Positions 45,628 through 54,710 of a stretch of DNA of 64,000 nucleotides are shown piece by piece. The DNA is from Salegentibacter echinorum (GTDB lineage: Bacteria; Bacteroidota; Bacteroidia; Flavobacteriales; Flavobacteriaceae). The notes under the pieces were generated by a model. That model did no database searches. It saw only the letters and a list, made by a program, of their open reading frames with translations, and was not told where the DNA came from. Where the stretch lies: contig NZ_FQVT01000001.1 of the NCBI RefSeq assembly GCF_900129445.1, positions 372,001-436,000 of the forward strand, given 5' to 3'. Position 1 is the stretch's first letter; every line of letters starts with the position of its first letter. The position numbers were made by a program, and so were the translations under genes.

Positions 45628-46127
45628 TATAATAAAGTTTTTAAAGCCGATAAATAATCAGGCTCCTCTCCAATTTCTGGCACCTGTTGACTGTGAATTA
45701 CATTACCTTCTTCATCTAATACAATAACTACCCGTGAAAGTAAACCTTCAAAGGGGCCGTCTATAATTTCCAGGCCATAGTCTTTGCCAAAATTGCGATC
45801 CCTAAAATCTGATAGGTTCATAATATTATTTAAACCTTCGTCATTTACAAAACGTTTTTGGGCAAAGGGAAGGTCCCGTGATATGCACAAAACAGCGGTG
45901 TTTTTTAATTCTGTAGCACGTTCATTGAATTTGCGCACGGAGGTGGCACAAACTCCTGTATCTATACTGGGAAAAATATTGAGGATTACTCTTTTTCCTT
46001 TAAAATCATTTAACGTAGCCGTGCTAAGATCAGATTTTATAAGTTCAAAATGTGGAGCGCGTTCCCCTTTCTCGGGAAGACTACCATAGGTGTTTATTTT
46101 TTCGCCTTTTAAGGTTATTTGAGACAT
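45627..46127 (-). CDS. tpx: Thiol peroxidase Tpx
   Basis: A 166-residue atypical peroxiredoxin that reduces hydroperoxides with thioredoxin. The peroxidatic cysteine is C60 in SIDTGVCATSVRKFNE. The resolving cysteine of E. coli Tpx (C95, in RFCGAEG) is replaced: the sequence here reads KRFVNDEGL. Another cysteine, C81 in VLCISRDLPFAQ, matches E. coli C82, which is not the usual resolving residue. So it may work as a 1-Cys enzyme or use C81. It is followed by dgkA with a TAATG overlap. Confidence 0.93.
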   Translation of the reverse strand: MSQITLKGEKINTYGSLPEKGERAPHFELIKSDLSTATLNDFKGKRVILNIFPSIDTGVCATSVRKFNERATELKNTAVLCISRDLPFAQKRFVNDEGLNNIMNLSDFRDRNFGKDYGLEIIDGPFEGLLSRVVIVLDEEGNVIHSQQVPEIGEEPDYLSALKTLL

Positions 46128-46199
46128 GATTTTTGGTTTAAGTTGGAAAGCTAAATTTAGTGCTTCTTAGATTGAGAATTACTAAAATTATCATAAAAA

Positions 46200-46232
46200 C
46201 AAAGGGTTGCCCATAGATTAGGCAACCCTTTG
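46200..46232 (-). terminator. Terminator after the Prx-Trx-DUF6952 operon
   Basis: Perfect 12-bp stem CAAAGGGTTGCC/GGCAACCCTTTG with a 9-base loop, followed on the minus strand by TTTTTATG. About 90 bp after the DUF6952 stop. Confidence 0.85.
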
Positions 46233-46320
46233 TTTTAGTTTACAATAAACGGTAAATACCGTAGTAAAAATTTTCGCCTGCATATCTTGTGGTTAAACAA
46301 GATAACCTGCATACTGCAAT

Positions 46321-46569
46321 TTAGCGATCTATAGAACCAACCACTTTTTTCATAAAGTTGTTACAGGCATCCCTTTCTGGCGTACCATCTTTAATATCCT
46401 GCTTCACTTCTACAGCTCCACATAGATTGGAAATTAATTCTCCAATTACATCCATTTCTTCGTCTGTTACCGAACGATGTTCAGTATAACTTTCAAGAAC
46501 TTCTATGGTATGCTCAATTTTTTCACTTTCGTTCTCGCGAACTAAATGTTTAATTACTGGTAACTTCAT
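46321..46569 (-). CDS. DUF6952 family protein
   Basis: An 82-residue soluble protein (MKLPVIKHLVRENESEKIEH...), matching the small flavobacterial family DUF6952. The function is unknown. It overlaps the end of the thioredoxin gene by 20 bases and completes a Prx-Trx-DUF6952 set. Two cysteines (about C50 and C69) could take part in redox chemistry; that is inference from the neighbours. Confidence 0.75.
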   Translation of the reverse strand: MKLPVIKHLVRENESEKIEHTIEVLESYTEHRSVTDEEMDVIGELISNLCGAVEVKQDIKDGTPERDACNNFMKKVVGSIDR

Positions 46570-46864
46570 TTACTAAGTCTTTTAGCGGGTCAAACTTATT
46601 GGTTTGCACCTGGTTTACGAAATCTCCGTTTTTAAAGGTGGCGAAAGTAGGTAGGTTGTCAACCTTAGCTAATTTTCTGGATTCGGGATACTTCTCTGCA
46701 TCTACCAGGTAGAATTGAGCGTTCTCATGTTCTCCGGCCAATTTTTTAAACTTAGGCTTCATTAATCTACAATTACCACACCAACCGGCCATATACTGTA
46801 CGACTACTGTTTCATTATTGGAAACTATTTCGTTTAAATTATCTTTTTCTAATTCCTTTATCAT
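46550..46864 (-). CDS. Thioredoxin-family protein
   Basis: A 104-residue cytoplasmic thioredoxin fold with the active site GWCGNCRLMKP (C29, C32), instead of the usual WCGPC, and the cis-proline loop NLPTFATFKNG near 75-85. It lies 75 bp after the peroxiredoxin gene and overlaps DUF6952, so it probably reduces that peroxiredoxin. Confidence 0.9.
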   Translation of the reverse strand: MIKELEKDNLNEIVSNNETVVVQYMAGWCGNCRLMKPKFKKLAGEHENAQFYLVDAEKYPESRKLAKVDNLPTFATFKNGDFVNQVQTNKFDPLKDLVNEVTSN

Positions 46865-46887
46865 AACAATTTCTTTCCCTTTAAATT

Positions 46888-46907
46888 GGGCTCGAATAAA
46901 CGAGCCC
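46888..46907 (-). promoter_or_regulatory. Hairpin between peroxiredoxin and thioredoxin genes
   Basis: Perfect 7-bp arms GGGCTCG/CGAGCCC around a 6-base AT loop, in the 75-bp space inside the operon. There is no T-run after it, so it may slow or stabilise the mRNA rather than end it. Confidence 0.5.
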
Positions 46908-46939
46908 TTATTTATTATACAAATGAGTTCATTTGGTGC

Positions 46940-47578
46940 TTAGTTTGCACTTAAATAAGAAGCAACACCATCTCTGTCTGCATTCATAGCTTCTTTACCT
47001 TCTTCCCAGTTTGCAGGGCATACCTCACCTTTTTCCTGTACGTGGGCATAAGCATCTACTAATCTTAGAAATTCAGAAACATTTCTACCTAGTGGCATAT
47101 CATTTACGCCTTCGTGGAAAATTTTTCCTTCTTCGTCAATTAGGTATGTCGCACGGTAAGTTACGTTATCACCTTCTAAAGTTACATCACCGGTTTCCTC
47201 ATCATAAGATTCTGCAGAAACATCTAAAATTCCTAGACGAGAACTTAGGTTTCTATTCGAGTCGGCAAGAATTGGGTATTTAACACCTTCAATACCACCA
47301 TCATCTTTTGCAGTATTTAACCAGGCAAAATGAACTTCAGGAGTATCACAAGAAGCACCAACTACCATTACGTTTCTTTTTTCAAATTCTTCTGCAGCTT
47401 TTTGAAAAGCGTGTAGTTCTGTTGGGCAAACAAAGGTGAAATCTTTTGGGTACCAGAATAACAATACTTTCTTTTTGTTTTTCTGAGCTTCTTCCAGGAT
47501 ATTCAATTGGAAAGTATCTCCCATTTCATCCATTGCATTAACACTTAAATTCGGAAATTTTTTACCTACTAAAGACAT
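46940..47578 (-). CDS. 2-Cys peroxiredoxin (AhpC/Prx1 type)
   Basis: A 212-residue peroxidase. The peroxidatic cysteine is C51 in FTFVCPTELHAF, and the resolving cysteine is C187 in GEVCPANW, so it is a typical 2-Cys enzyme. It reduces hydrogen peroxide and organic peroxides in the cytoplasm, with the adjacent thioredoxin as likely electron donor. First gene of the Prx-Trx-DUF6952 operon. Confidence 0.94.
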   Translation of the reverse strand: MSLVGKKFPNLSVNAMDEMGDTFQLNILEEAQKNKKKVLLFWYPKDFTFVCPTELHAFQKAAEEFEKRNVMVVGASCDTPEVHFAWLNTAKDDGGIEGVKYPILADSNRNLSSRLGILDVSAESYDEETGDVTLEGDNVTYRATYLIDEEGKIFHEGVNDMPLGRNVSEFLRLVDAYAHVQEKGEVCPANWEEGKEAMNADRDGVASYLSAN

Positions 47579-47622
47579 ATTATCTTACTTTTTTGTTGTT
47601 TAACTTCGTTTCAAATTCAATG

Positions 47623-47630
47623 CAAATTTA
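47623..47630 (-). promoter_or_regulatory. Putative -7 box of the peroxiredoxin operon
   Basis: On the minus strand TAAATTTG, an exact TAnnTTTG, 44 bases before the ATG. A TTTG lies farther up than normal, so the -33 part is uncertain. Confidence 0.4.
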
Positions 47631-47729
47631 AGGAATGTTTCCGCTGAAAAAAGTTTTTCAAATCTTAATATCTTATCTAGCAATAAGTTTTGTTTATCGA
47701 ATATCATAAACGAGATAGGAAACATCTAT

Positions 47730-49217
47730 TTAGGCAGTCTGCGTTTTATGAGACTCGTTTAATTCTTTAATTTTAATGCCCAAAGCAGCAAAAAGTAATG
47801 TCATAAACGGGCTCAAATAATTAAAGAAGGCATATCCGGCATAACTAAAAGTAGGAACTCCTAAAACTCCACTATGATACGCTCCACAGGTATTCCAGGG
47901 AATTAATACAGAGGTGACCGTACCAGAATCTTCTAAAGCCCTACTAAGATTTTCGGGCGCGAGGCCTTTGTCACGGTAAGCCTTTGCAAACATTTTTCCC
48001 GGTACTACAATGGCCAAATATTGATCTGAAGCCGTAGCATTAAGTGCAAGACAGCTAAAAACTGTACTGGCAAAAAGACCAAAAGTGGTGTGGAATAGGT
48101 TTAATAGCGCTTTGCTTATCCTGGCAAGTGCGCCAATAGCTTCCATAATCCCGCCAAAAACCATAGCACAGATAATGAGCCAAATAGTGCCGAGCATTCC
48201 GGCCATTCCGCTAGATGAAAATAAATCGCTTAAACTTTGCGTATCGGTTTCTACAGCAGAACTTACGGTGATTGCGTTCATTACCCCGCGATAACCGCTT
48301 ACCAGATTAAGCTCCTTAGCACCAGAGATTTCCAAAACTATCCCCGGTTGAAAAATAAGGGCAGCCAGAGCACCTAAAAGTGTTCCTATGAGTAGCGCGA
48401 TAAGAGGAGAGGTTTTTTTTACAATGAGAGCAATCACGATGGCCGGTACTAAAAAAAGCCAGGGAGTTATGGTGAATGATCTTTCAATAGATGCGAGAAT
48501 GGCAGAGGTATCTGTAGTACCCGAGGTATCGAGATTAAGGCCAATAATCGTAAAGATAATTAAGGTAATTATAATGGTAGGCACTGTAGTAATGGTCATA
48601 TACCTAATGTGCGTAAACAAATCTGTCCCAGCCATAGCGGGAGCGAGGTTTGTGGTATCACTTAAAGGCGATAATTTATCCCCAAAGTAGGCACCCGATA
48701 AGATGGCACCGGCGGTCATTCCCACCGAAATTCCTAAAGCTTCAGCAATCCCAATTAACGCAATCCCCACGGTAGCCGAGGTAGTCCAGCTACTTCCCGT
48801 AGCAACCGATATCACTGCGCAAATTATTACACAGGCAGACAGGAATATTGTGGGGTTTAAAATTTGAAGTCCGTAGTAGATCATTGTAGGAATTATCCCT
48901 GAAATAAGCCAGGTTCCAGCCAGTGCACCTACCATAAGCAAAATGAGAATAGCACCTGCCGTACTTTCAATGTTTCCGGCTACTTCTTGGATCATCTTTT
49001 TATATTCCACCTTATTTAGCGAACCAACGATCGCTGCCACTGCGGCACCAAGAAGAAGTACAAACTGATTGGAACCATCTAAAGCCGAATCTCCATAGAC
49101 AAAAACATTAAAAGCTAACATTGCAATTAAAGCAAAAACCGGGATTAAAGCAGGCCAAATACCAAGTTCTTTGTTAACAGGAATATTTTCATTTTCAGGA
49201 GTATTGTTATTTTCCAT
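47730..49217 (-). CDS. nhaC: NhaC-family Na+/H+ antiporter
   Basis: A 495-residue inner-membrane exchanger with about 12 hydrophobic helices. Family signs are ATGSSWTTSATVGIALIG (about 149-166), SGAYFGDKLSPLSDTTNLAP (about 184-203) and the late NTCGAYHSGVLG. It should keep sodium low and pH stable, which suits a marine bacterium. No operon partner is seen. Confidence 0.92.
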   Translation of the reverse strand: MENNNTPENENIPVNKELGIWPALIPVFALIAMLAFNVFVYGDSALDGSNQFVLLLGAAVAAIVGSLNKVEYKKMIQEVAGNIESTAGAILILLMVGALAGTWLISGIIPTMIYYGLQILNPTIFLSACVIICAVISVATGSSWTTSATVGIALIGIAEALGISVGMTAGAILSGAYFGDKLSPLSDTTNLAPAMAGTDLFTHIRYMTITTVPTIIITLIIFTIIGLNLDTSGTTDTSAILASIERSFTITPWLFLVPAIVIALIVKKTSPLIALLIGTLLGALAALIFQPGIVLEISGAKELNLVSGYRGVMNAITVSSAVETDTQSLSDLFSSSGMAGMLGTIWLIICAMVFGGIMEAIGALARISKALLNLFHTTFGLFASTVFSCLALNATASDQYLAIVVPGKMFAKAYRDKGLAPENLSRALEDSGTVTSVLIPWNTCGAYHSGVLGVPTFSYAGYAFFNYLSPFMTLLFAALGIKIKELNESHKTQTA

Positions 49218-49440
49218 TCAGGTATTTCAGGTTTAAAAATGTAAGCTGGGCTGTTTAAGTGCGCTTTTATTTAAAATCGCCTGTAATTTTACGATTTTAT
49301 AGTAAAAGGAGCAAGTTTTCGCTATACGTATTAGTAAGTTGAAGCTTGTAAAATGCAAATTAATGGTTTCCTGAATTGAGTTAAATGAACAGTTGAACTA
49401 ATATTCTCCGGAAAAAAACTAAATAGCATTCCTTGCAAAT

Positions 49441-50022
49441 TTAAAATTGATAGCCCAATCCTAAATTTACACCAAAAGAAGTAAGTTTTTGATGGTTGTT
49501 TTCTTCTTCAAAAGGAATCACCGCATATCTCCTAATATTAGGATTTATAAAAACACTAAAATTGTTAAAGCTGTATTCTCCACCAATTCCAAGGCCAACG
49601 CCAATGCCAGATTGGTCATCTATACTGCTATCTGAAGACTGAAAATCCATTACCGGCCCACCGTTTATAAAAAAGTAATCTAGAAAACTAAAATTTGCAT
49701 AAATAGGAATAGAAGTGATTTGTAATTTTTCTTTACGACTGCTTAAATTGGGACCGGGGTTCATAGGAGGATTAATTTTTACGTCTCCCCTCCAGTAATT
49801 TAAACCGGTTTCAATAGCCAGGTTTTGAGTGATTTGTAGTAAATAACGAAGGCCAAATTCATATGTGTTATTTAGATCTAAACTAACGTCACCATCCAGT
49901 TTACTATGCCGGCTAATATCGCTGGTTGTTATGCCACCGTAAATCCTTATTTCGTTTTGCTTTTGTGCCAATGCATTAAAGCTTATAAGCAATAAAAAAG
50001 CGCTTAGTAATATTTTTTTCAA
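49441..50022 (-). CDS. Outer-membrane beta-barrel (OmpW/PorT-like) protein
   Basis: A 193-residue protein with signal peptide MKKILLSAFLLLISFNALA and alternating beta-strands ending in GVNLGLGYQF, whose terminal aromatic residue is the outer-membrane insertion mark. It fits small eight-strand barrels common in Bacteroidota. Function unknown; no partner gene. Confidence 0.75.
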   Translation of the reverse strand: MKKILLSAFLLLISFNALAQKQNEIRIYGGITTSDISRHSKLDGDVSLDLNNTYEFGLRYLLQITQNLAIETGLNYWRGDVKINPPMNPGPNLSSRKEKLQITSIPIYANFSFLDYFFINGGPVMDFQSSDSSIDDQSGIGVGLGIGGEYSFNNFSVFINPNIRRYAVIPFEEENNHQKLTSFGVNLGLGYQF

Positions 50023-50198
50023 GATTGATGAAATTTAAGTTTAAAATTGCGATTATGTAAATAAAGAATTCAATTTAAAAAGAATATTTCAATTTCAGAA
50101 GCTTTGAAATTTTATTTTTCCTAAAATAAGCATCGATTTCTGCTTTATTTGGGCTACCGTTGCTATTCAGAAAAACTGACCCGGAAATACTGCGATAT

Positions 50199-50771
50199 TT
50201 ATTCCACTGCAGATTGGTGCTCTTTCTGAATTTTATAATGCTCACAGATTTTTGATGCAAAAGCCGCTACTTTTTCCCAGTCTGTGTATTCTATGGGACC
50301 ACTGGTTTTAGTTGGTCCTTTGGTTAGTTTCATAATTAATTTTATCATCAAACTATCAAAAAAAGAATAAGATTGGTAATCTAACCGTCCGGCGAAAACC
50401 TCTGGGAAATCGGGGCTCCAGTCGATTTGATTTATAAATTTAATGAAATAGGGGTTTGTTTCCGGTGAGCTCTTCTCGGGCTTTCTTGCTACCAGGTTCA
50501 CCGAAAAAAAAGCGGTTTTTATCCTCTTGAGTTTACCCTTATTATTCTGAATAAAATCCAGGATTTTTTGGTTGTGCTTTCCATAGCGAATGCTGGCACC
50601 TATAACAAGTATATCATATTGCAGAAAATCCTTCTTAAAACCTTCGATGGAATAAAGTTCGGTAGTGATATTTTTCTCCTCAAAAGTGTTTTTTAGGGTC
50701 TCACAAATCTTTTTGGTGTGCCCATCTACAGATGAATAAATGATTCCGATTTTTGGTGTCATAACATCCAA
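50199..50771 (-). CDS. hemG: Flavodoxin-like protoporphyrinogen IX dehydrogenase
   Basis: A 190-residue flavodoxin-fold protein of the HemG type, which oxidises protoporphyrinogen IX using the quinone pool. Signs: a FMN loop IIYSSVDGHTKKICETL near the start, VIGASIRYGKH near 55-65, FSVNLVARKPEKSSPETNPY (the long HemG insertion) and IEYTDWEKVAAFA near the end. M4 (50762) is an alternative start just three codons down. Isolated from other heme genes. Length is close to E. coli HemG (181). Confidence 0.87.
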   Translation of the reverse strand: MDVMTPKIGIIYSSVDGHTKKICETLKNTFEEKNITTELYSIEGFKKDFLQYDILVIGASIRYGKHNQKILDFIQNNKGKLKRIKTAFFSVNLVARKPEKSSPETNPYFIKFINQIDWSPDFPEVFAGRLDYQSYSFFDSLMIKLIMKLTKGPTKTSGPIEYTDWEKVAAFASKICEHYKIQKEHQSAVE

Positions 50772-50880
50772 TTAACAGGTTGAAACAAAACAGCTTGTTA
50801 TTTTTTAAACTTCTGAAATATTGCGTTTTATCCGATCAATCTTTCTGAAAAATGATTGGTTTTTAAAATATAAAAACTTC

Positions 50881-52926
50881 TTATAATTTAGACTTTTCAA
50901 TTTTTGTGATAATTATTTCATCACTTAACCCATTTTTAGTTTTGGCGGTTAGCTTATTTTCACCTTTATGAAGCTTTACCTGTTCCCAGATAAACCGGCC
51001 ATAATTCCCAGATTTTTTACCTAAAGATTTTCCATTGTGAAATAGTTCAATTTTCTTGCTATTGGAATAGACTTTTATGGTTTGAAGTTCATTACTGCGA
51101 CGTTTTAATCGTTTTTCAGCAATATAAACCATGGGATCTTCCTTATTCCAATTGGCTTTGTAAAAATAATAAGCATCTTTTTTCGTTGATCTGTCAAAAG
51201 TTACCAGGCCTTTGTCGTTTTTTCCGGGGATTTCGCCTTCGGTGCGGTGTGCGGCCCCAAAATCAAAAAGGTTCCAAATGAAAGTTCCCCAAAGAAAAGG
51301 ACGTTGATCTATGGCAATCCAATGTTCTTCGTGAAAATGGGTTTGCCAGTTTTCGGGATGCCAATAACTATTTGCGTTTGGTTTTTTTAATTCTTCCTGT
51401 TGATGGTAAATGCTGGCACCGGCGCCATACTCACTTATGCCAATTGGGGTATTTGGGTATTTTTCATGCTTTTTGTCTGCCCAATCCCCAATTGCATCGG
51501 GGGTACCGCCATACCAACCAAAATATAGGTTCCAGCTTATAATATCGGTAATTCGGTTAAGGTCCCCCGTTTGGTTACTGGCCGAAGTCGTGATTCGGGA
51601 AGGATCCAGCTTTTTGGTAAGTTGCTGTAATTCTTTAACATAATTAATGGGGTTGTCACCGGTTTCTTTTAGTTCATTAAACAAGCCCCAAAACATAATC
51701 GACGGGTGGTTGTATTGCTGGTAGATCATCTCCTTGAGCTGTGTGCGACCGTTTTCCTTAAACGAAGCCTGATTTACAAATCCCTTATCGCGATATCCAC
51801 CGGGTCCCACAAACGGAATTTCACTCCATACCACGAGTCCCGCTTTATTTAAAAGTCCGTACATATAGGGATCTTGCGGATAATGCGAAAGCCGCACCGC
51901 ATTGGCTCCCATATCTTGCATAATCGCAACATCTTCGCGGTGATGTTGCGGGTGAATGGCATTGCCCAGCTCTGGCCTGTCCTGGTGACGGGAAACCCCT
52001 TTTAACTGCAGGTGCTCTCCGTTTAGAAAAAAACCTTTATCCGGATCTACGTGGAAAAAGCGTAAACCTAAGGGAACTTCAGCTTCATCCACAATTTTCC
52101 CGTCTTTAAAAACTTTCACCTTTGCACGGTACATAAACGGGTCTTTGGTTCCATCCCATAACCTCGGATTTTTTACCGAAAAAGGAATATTGGCCGTGGC
52201 TTTTCCTTCCGCATTTAGTGTTGCCTTTTTATTGGATTTCAGTACTAAATTTTTATCAGAAAATAAACTGATCTCTGTGTTTAATACCGAGCCGGGCTCG
52301 CCCAGAAGCTTTACTTCAGCATTAACATCGGCATTTTTATAAGTAACATTTTCTTGTTTCAGATAAATGCCATTAGATCCATAATGAAGTGGGGAAATGC
52401 TGTTTTGATTTTCTACCAAAAGTTCCACATCCCTGTAGATGCCTCCATACATATTAAAATCGCCCAGCAAAGGCATTACATCAAGTTGAGGAGCATTGTT
52501 GACCCTTACCTGAATTCTATTTTTTTCGCCCGGCTTTAATTTATCGGTAATTTCAAAAGTAAAAGCGGTATAACCGCCGCGGTGTTCGCCTACGTGCTCA
52601 CCATTTACAAAAACATTGGCTACCGTGTTTGCGCCGTGGAATTTAAGGAACAATCGTTTAGTTGCCCATTCTGAAGGGATTTCCAGCTCTTTCTCATAAT
52701 TCCCCAGGCCACGGTAATAATTATTTTTGCCAGAAGTGGCGTCTTTATTATTCCAGGTGTGCGGAAGCGAGACAACATCATAAACCCCTTTGCGGACTTC
52801 ATAGCCATAGGTGAATTTCCAATCCTTGTTGAGATTGATTATTTCGCCACCATAACTTAAAGCCGAAAAGCACATAAACGACAGCGCGAAAATTAAATTT
52901 TGAAGTGAAATTTTTCTGAAGGTCAT
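50881..52926 (-). CDS. Secreted glycoside hydrolase family 2 (beta-galactosidase/glucuronidase-like)
   Basis: A 681-residue GH2 enzyme with a signal peptide (about 1-25), an N-terminal sugar-binding jellyroll (about 30-170), an immunoglobulin-like domain (about 180-285), the TIM-barrel catalytic domain (about 290-600) and a C-terminal beta-domain. The acid/base is E418 in WGLFNELKETG and the nucleophile E499 in IGISEYGAGAS. It acts in the periplasm. Which sugar (galactose or a uronic acid) is not clear. A sulfatase gene lies 51 bp upstream in the same direction, so the pair probably trims a sulfated polysaccharide. Confidence 0.92.
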   Translation of the reverse strand: MTFRKISLQNLIFALSFMCFSALSYGGEIINLNKDWKFTYGYEVRKGVYDVVSLPHTWNNKDATSGKNNYYRGLGNYEKELEIPSEWATKRLFLKFHGANTVANVFVNGEHVGEHRGGYTAFTFEITDKLKPGEKNRIQVRVNNAPQLDVMPLLGDFNMYGGIYRDVELLVENQNSISPLHYGSNGIYLKQENVTYKNADVNAEVKLLGEPGSVLNTEISLFSDKNLVLKSNKKATLNAEGKATANIPFSVKNPRLWDGTKDPFMYRAKVKVFKDGKIVDEAEVPLGLRFFHVDPDKGFFLNGEHLQLKGVSRHQDRPELGNAIHPQHHREDVAIMQDMGANAVRLSHYPQDPYMYGLLNKAGLVVWSEIPFVGPGGYRDKGFVNQASFKENGRTQLKEMIYQQYNHPSIMFWGLFNELKETGDNPINYVKELQQLTKKLDPSRITTSASNQTGDLNRITDIISWNLYFGWYGGTPDAIGDWADKKHEKYPNTPIGISEYGAGASIYHQQEELKKPNANSYWHPENWQTHFHEEHWIAIDQRPFLWGTFIWNLFDFGAAHRTEGEIPGKNDKGLVTFDRSTKKDAYYFYKANWNKEDPMVYIAEKRLKRRSNELQTIKVYSNSKKIELFHNGKSLGKKSGNYGRFIWEQVKLHKGENKLTAKTKNGLSDEIIITKIEKSKL

Positions 52927-52977
52927 AATAAAAATTAATTGTTAAGAACCAAGCTTATAGTTTGACTTTAGAGAAGT

Positions 52978-54450
52978 TTAATTATTGCTGAAATCTTTTA
53001 AAAGCGCTTCCAACTCCTTTACTTTTTCGGGATTGGATTTTGAAATATCTACCGCTTCGTAGGAATCCTTCCTGTGATCAAACAAACCATATTTAGCTGA
53101 ACCTTTTTGTTTTGGAAAACGCATTAACCGGTATTCTTTAGTCCGCACGGTAGTACCATTATGCCAAAACCCGTGTGCTGCTTTTTTCACTTCCTTGGAG
53201 GCGTCATTGAGCATGGGTTCCAAATTAGTACCATCGAGATTATTGGGTACCGCGATGCCGCTTAATTCACATAGGGTGGGGTAGAGGTCCACACTTTCCA
53301 CAATCCCTTCGGCTGTTTTATTGGTAGCCTGCGCTCCGGGAGCCTTAATGATAAGGGTGCTTTTTAAGGACCTGTCAAAAAGCGCGTGTTTACCCCAAAT
53401 GGATTGATCGCCCAGATGCCAGCCGTGATCGCCCCATACCAGAACAATGGTATTTTTATCCAGATCCAGCCGTTTTAGCTCATTTAGAACCATCCCTATT
53501 TGAGCATCTATATAACTCACCGCGGCAAAATAAGCATGTCTTAACCTGCGTGCATAAGCATCACTTACCGGATTGTTGGCGGCGGGATGTTCTTCAGCAT
53601 TTAGATATCCGTGGTTAAATTCATTGCTGTTATTTAGCGCCGCCCGGGTTAGGTTTTCGGGAGCATTTATAACGGGAGCGAGAGGGAGATTTTCCTTCTC
53701 GTACATATCCCAATATTTTTTTGGCGCGTTAAAGGGCAGGTGGGGTTTAAAAAATCCGACGCCCATAAAAAACGGCTCTTTTCTTTCTTTAAGCACACTT
53801 AATTTTTCAACAGCCAGTTTGGCCGTTAATCCATCGGGATAACCGGTATCTTCAACCTGTGCGTGTTGGTAGGGCTTTACCTTTTTGTTTTGGGATTGGC
53901 GACTTTCCCCATCTGCATAAGCAAAAAAGGCTTTCCAACCGGTATCCCAGGCACCACTATTAAAATACAGGGTGTCCCAGCTTTGCGGCAGTTCCCGTTG
54001 GTTAGAAACCGCCTCGTTATATCCGTAAACATAACCATCTGCACTATGGCTTATTTTGCCAATTCCGGCGATGTAATAGCCGTTGTTTTTAAAGTGGTGG
54101 ATAAAAGTTTCAGGAGCCCCAGCTTCCCTGGCATTCGATATTTCATTAACAATGGCGTTGTTCGATAAATGGCCCGGTTTTGTGGGGTATAGTCCAGTGA
54201 GCATAGAATACCTGGACGCACCGCAGGTTGGCACCTGGGTGAAATGGTTTTTAAAAAGCGTGCCTTCTCCCGCCAGGTCATCCAGGTGTGGCGTTTTCAT
54301 ATAATCAAGTCCGTAACTACCTAATTGTGGCCTTAGGTCGTCAACACTTATAAAAAGTATATTGGGTTTTTGTGATTTTGGCTTTGAACAGGAAATTAAG
54401 CTTAAAGAAACAAGGCTTAAAAACAATAAAAAACGAAGCGGGGATTTCAT
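52978..54450 (-). CDS. Sulfatase lipoprotein (iduronate-2-sulfatase-like)
   Basis: A 490-residue family S1 sulfatase. It has a lipoprotein signal (SLISCSKP, Cys21), a metal-binding DD pair (D37, D38 in ISVDDLRPQLG), and the formylglycine motif TCGASRYSMLTG with C76, which must be oxidised by a maturase encoded elsewhere. VWGDHGWHLGDQSIWGKHAL is the second metal region. It should release sulfate from a glycan on the cell envelope and then hand the sugar to the GH2 enzyme 51 bp downstream. No SusC/SusD pair lies nearby. Confidence 0.92.
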   Translation of the reverse strand: MKSPLRFLLFLSLVSLSLISCSKPKSQKPNILFISVDDLRPQLGSYGLDYMKTPHLDDLAGEGTLFKNHFTQVPTCGASRYSMLTGLYPTKPGHLSNNAIVNEISNAREAGAPETFIHHFKNNGYYIAGIGKISHSADGYVYGYNEAVSNQRELPQSWDTLYFNSGAWDTGWKAFFAYADGESRQSQNKKVKPYQHAQVEDTGYPDGLTAKLAVEKLSVLKERKEPFFMGVGFFKPHLPFNAPKKYWDMYEKENLPLAPVINAPENLTRAALNNSNEFNHGYLNAEEHPAANNPVSDAYARRLRHAYFAAVSYIDAQIGMVLNELKRLDLDKNTIVLVWGDHGWHLGDQSIWGKHALFDRSLKSTLIIKAPGAQATNKTAEGIVESVDLYPTLCELSGIAVPNNLDGTNLEPMLNDASKEVKKAAHGFWHNGTTVRTKEYRLMRFPKQKGSAKYGLFDHRKDSYEAVDISKSNPEKVKELEALLKDFSNN

Positions 54451-54710
54451 ATTATCGTTGCAATTTACAGGGATAGCATAGGCTTAGTTTCCGCAAATAA
54501 TTTTGACTGAATTTATCTGGCTTATAAACAGTATTTCTATAAAACTTAAAAGTACATTTAATAGGTTAAGAAATCTAATTTTTTCATTTGAAGTTTAGGA
54601 GATTCTTTCACTTTTGGCGTTTGCGTTCTTAGTTAAATTTTAGCTAATATTTATTTTAATGCTTTGAACCGTTAAAATTTGGTATTTTTAGAGCGTAAAA
54701 TAGAGGTAAT

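Noticed and set aside
50075-50260. 61-codon frame after hemG
   Set aside because: It overlaps hemG in another frame and looks like chance open frame.
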